Shown: in pieces, positions 62,845 to 64,000 of the stretch
How the letters are laid out: each line of letters opens with the position of its first letter
Position numbering within the stretch: the first letter of the stretch is position 1
Assembly (NCBI RefSeq): GCF_003438995.1
Contig: NZ_QSUN01000004.1
Span: forward strand, 124,001-188,000
Length of the DNA stretch: 64,000 bases
From: Bacteroides sp. OM05-12
GTDB lineage: Bacteria > Bacteroidota > Bacteroidia > Bacteroidales > Bacteroidaceae
Direction: 5' to 3'
Notes under the pieces: model-generated
Told to the model about the DNA's origin: nothing
Seen by the model: the letters and a program-made list of their open reading frames with translations, nothing else
Databases searched by the model: none
Position numbers and translations under genes: made by a program

Positions 62845-64000
62845 ATGAAAAACACACTACTTTTGTTTTTATGCCTGACGGTAATATCCGTAGCGGCAAA
62901 GTCGGAAACTAAGTTCGAACAAGGAGAAGCGCAAACACAAAACAAGCGAGTCTCGCCAAACGGCAAGTATCTTGTTGGAGAGAGCAAACAATCGAATCCC
63001 TGGGGACTTGATGGTCTGTTCGGCTATGTAAGTTTTGTACAAGACCTCGAAACAGGAGAAAAAAACTGGATTACATCTTATGATGAGGACGATTTCGCTA
63101 AATTGGGAAGTTTCACCGATGTGACAGACAATAAAGTAATATGCGGTGTAATGAAAGACCCTGAATACGGAATCACTATCACCGAAATGGGATTTACTTA
63201 TACCCTACCGCTCAACGTTGCCGCAGTATGGAAAGATGGAAAGGTAATAAGCCTTGGTCTCGGTACTTATACTACAAGCGATTTTACAAACTTCGCCGAC
63301 GGTAGTTTCGCTATGGCTATATCAAATGATGCGAAAACGGTAGTAGGTTACATCTCGAAGGGCAATTACTCCGTAACTTATCCTTGTGCATGGACCTTCA
63401 ACGAAAGTACAAACAAATATGACTTTAAGCAGTATGCCATACCCGAAGATGCAAGTTTGGCAAGCATTACCGATGTATCGGGTGACGGTTCAATAGCTGT
63501 GGGATACGTTAAGAGAGCATGGAGCACCTATGCATGCTATTGGCCTTCACCCGAAGAATGTATAGTGATAGACGATCCCCATCCTGTGGGCGGCGTGCAG
63601 AGTGATGGCAAGGCGTTAGCCATAAGCAACAATGGCGAGTTTATTGGCCTTACAAACAACGGTGTGGAACCGGCTTTATACATTATAAATAGTAAGGTAC
63701 TGATGACTTTTGGCACATATCGTTATGTATCATCCCTGAACATAGGGGGAGTAACAGACGATGGAGACCTGTTCGGCGATTATTACTACTCAGGCTATGG
63801 CCAAAGTAGACCATTCTGGTATTCTGCAAACAACCAGGTAAAAACCGATTTCAACTACTTCGTGTATCTGTATGCCAATGATATCGAGCTACCTTACAAA
63901 TTCGACTTCTATGCAAGGGAGAACGTATCGTTCAGTGGTGTGTCGACAGATGGTAGTATAATAGCCGGCAATGATACATACGGAAAGCCTTGGATTCTGA
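62845..64000 (+). CDS. Secreted repeat protein, cut by the right window edge
   Basis: An open frame from ATG 62845 runs to the window end (385 residues seen). It has a signal peptide (LLLFLCLTVISVAAKS). Short motifs recur about every 45-70 residues: VSPNGKYLVG, AISNDAKTVVGY, VSGDGSIAVGY, AISNNGEFIGL, VTDDGDLFGDY, VSTDGSIIAG. This pattern resembles the HAF-type extracellular repeats or a beta-propeller. No catalytic motif is visible and the C-terminus, where a sorting tail could lie, is outside. Possible target of the upstream TPR-AraC regulator. Confidence 0.75.
   Translation, partial: MKNTLLLFLCLTVISVAAKSETKFEQGEAQTQNKRVSPNGKYLVGESKQSNPWGLDGLFGYVSFVQDLETGEKNWITSYDEDDFAKLGSFTDVTDNKVICGVMKDPEYGITITEMGFTYTLPLNVAAVWKDGKVISLGLGTYTTSDFTNFADGSFAMAISNDAKTVVGYISKGNYSVTYPCAWTFNESTNKYDFKQYAIPEDASLASITDVSGDGSIAVGYVKRAWSTYACYWPSPEECIVIDDPHPVGGVQSDGKALAISNNGEFIGLTNNGVEPALYIINSKVLMTFGTYRYVSSLNIGGVTDDGDLFGDYYYSGYGQSRPFWYSANNQVKTDFNYFVYLYANDIELPYKFDFYARENVSFSGVSTDGSIIAGNDTYGKPWIL

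Overview
The window looks like a chromosomal segment of a gut Bacteroides species. The evidence is SusC/SusD-type outer-membrane pairs, a hybrid two-component regulator fused to an AraC domain, many SPII lipoproteins, single-polypeptide pyruvate:ferredoxin oxidoreductase, low-to-mid GC, and repeated matches to the Bacteroides -7 promoter element (TAnnTTTG) upstream of genes. No species is assigned; this rests on reading the sequence only.

Layout. 0-3.4 kb: the start of a GHL10-type glycosidase running off the left edge, then uvrA. 3.4-21.8 kb: a fructan polysaccharide utilization locus. One arm (minus strand) runs SusC, SusD, a levan-binding-like surface protein, a GH32 lipoprotein, a secreted duplicated carbohydrate-binding-like protein and a GH172 (DUF2961) lipoprotein. 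The divergent arm (plus) runs GH32, an MFS sugar permease and a fructokinase, followed by a BT1754-like hybrid sensor/regulator. The likely flow is surface binding and cleavage, SusCD import, periplasmic hydrolysis to fructose, fructose sensing by the regulator, inner-membrane uptake and phosphorylation.

21.8-34.8 kb: a TPR histidine kinase, a HU/winged-helix protein (HU1), pyruvate:ferredoxin oxidoreductase, an AAA ATPase, an ATP-grasp-like protein, a second GHL10 protein, a CstA-family transporter and two small envelope genes. 34.8-39.5 kb: an AT-rich cassette with a TPR/HTH membrane regulator and three secreted proteins. 39.5-44.0 kb: a block between two inverted REP-like palindromes, with a second HU/winged-helix protein (HU2), a divergent VapE-type ATPase, a frameshifted gene remnant and an RDD-membrane/Tiki-like fusion. 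44.1-60.6 kb: mostly housekeeping genes (patatin-like hydrolase, cation/proton antiporter, peptidases, MarC, Crp/Fnr, dCMP deaminase, CtpA, 5-formyl-THF cyclo-ligase, DciA-like, RecF, RibH, tRNA-Tyr, tRNA-Gly). The right edge carries a TPR/AraC regulator and a truncated secreted repeat protein.

The most striking pattern is that the two HU/winged-helix paralogs, 16 kb apart, each have four inverted repeats with a common ACA-N2/3-TGT core, centred 22 bp (HU1) or 22.5 bp (HU2) apart. Both arrays lie between a predicted -7 box and the start codon. The half-sites differ: TGACA/TGTCA for HU1 and TTTCACA/TGTGAAA for HU2. I read this as paired self-regulatory operator arrays with diverged specificity; binding is inferred, the repeats are directly visible.
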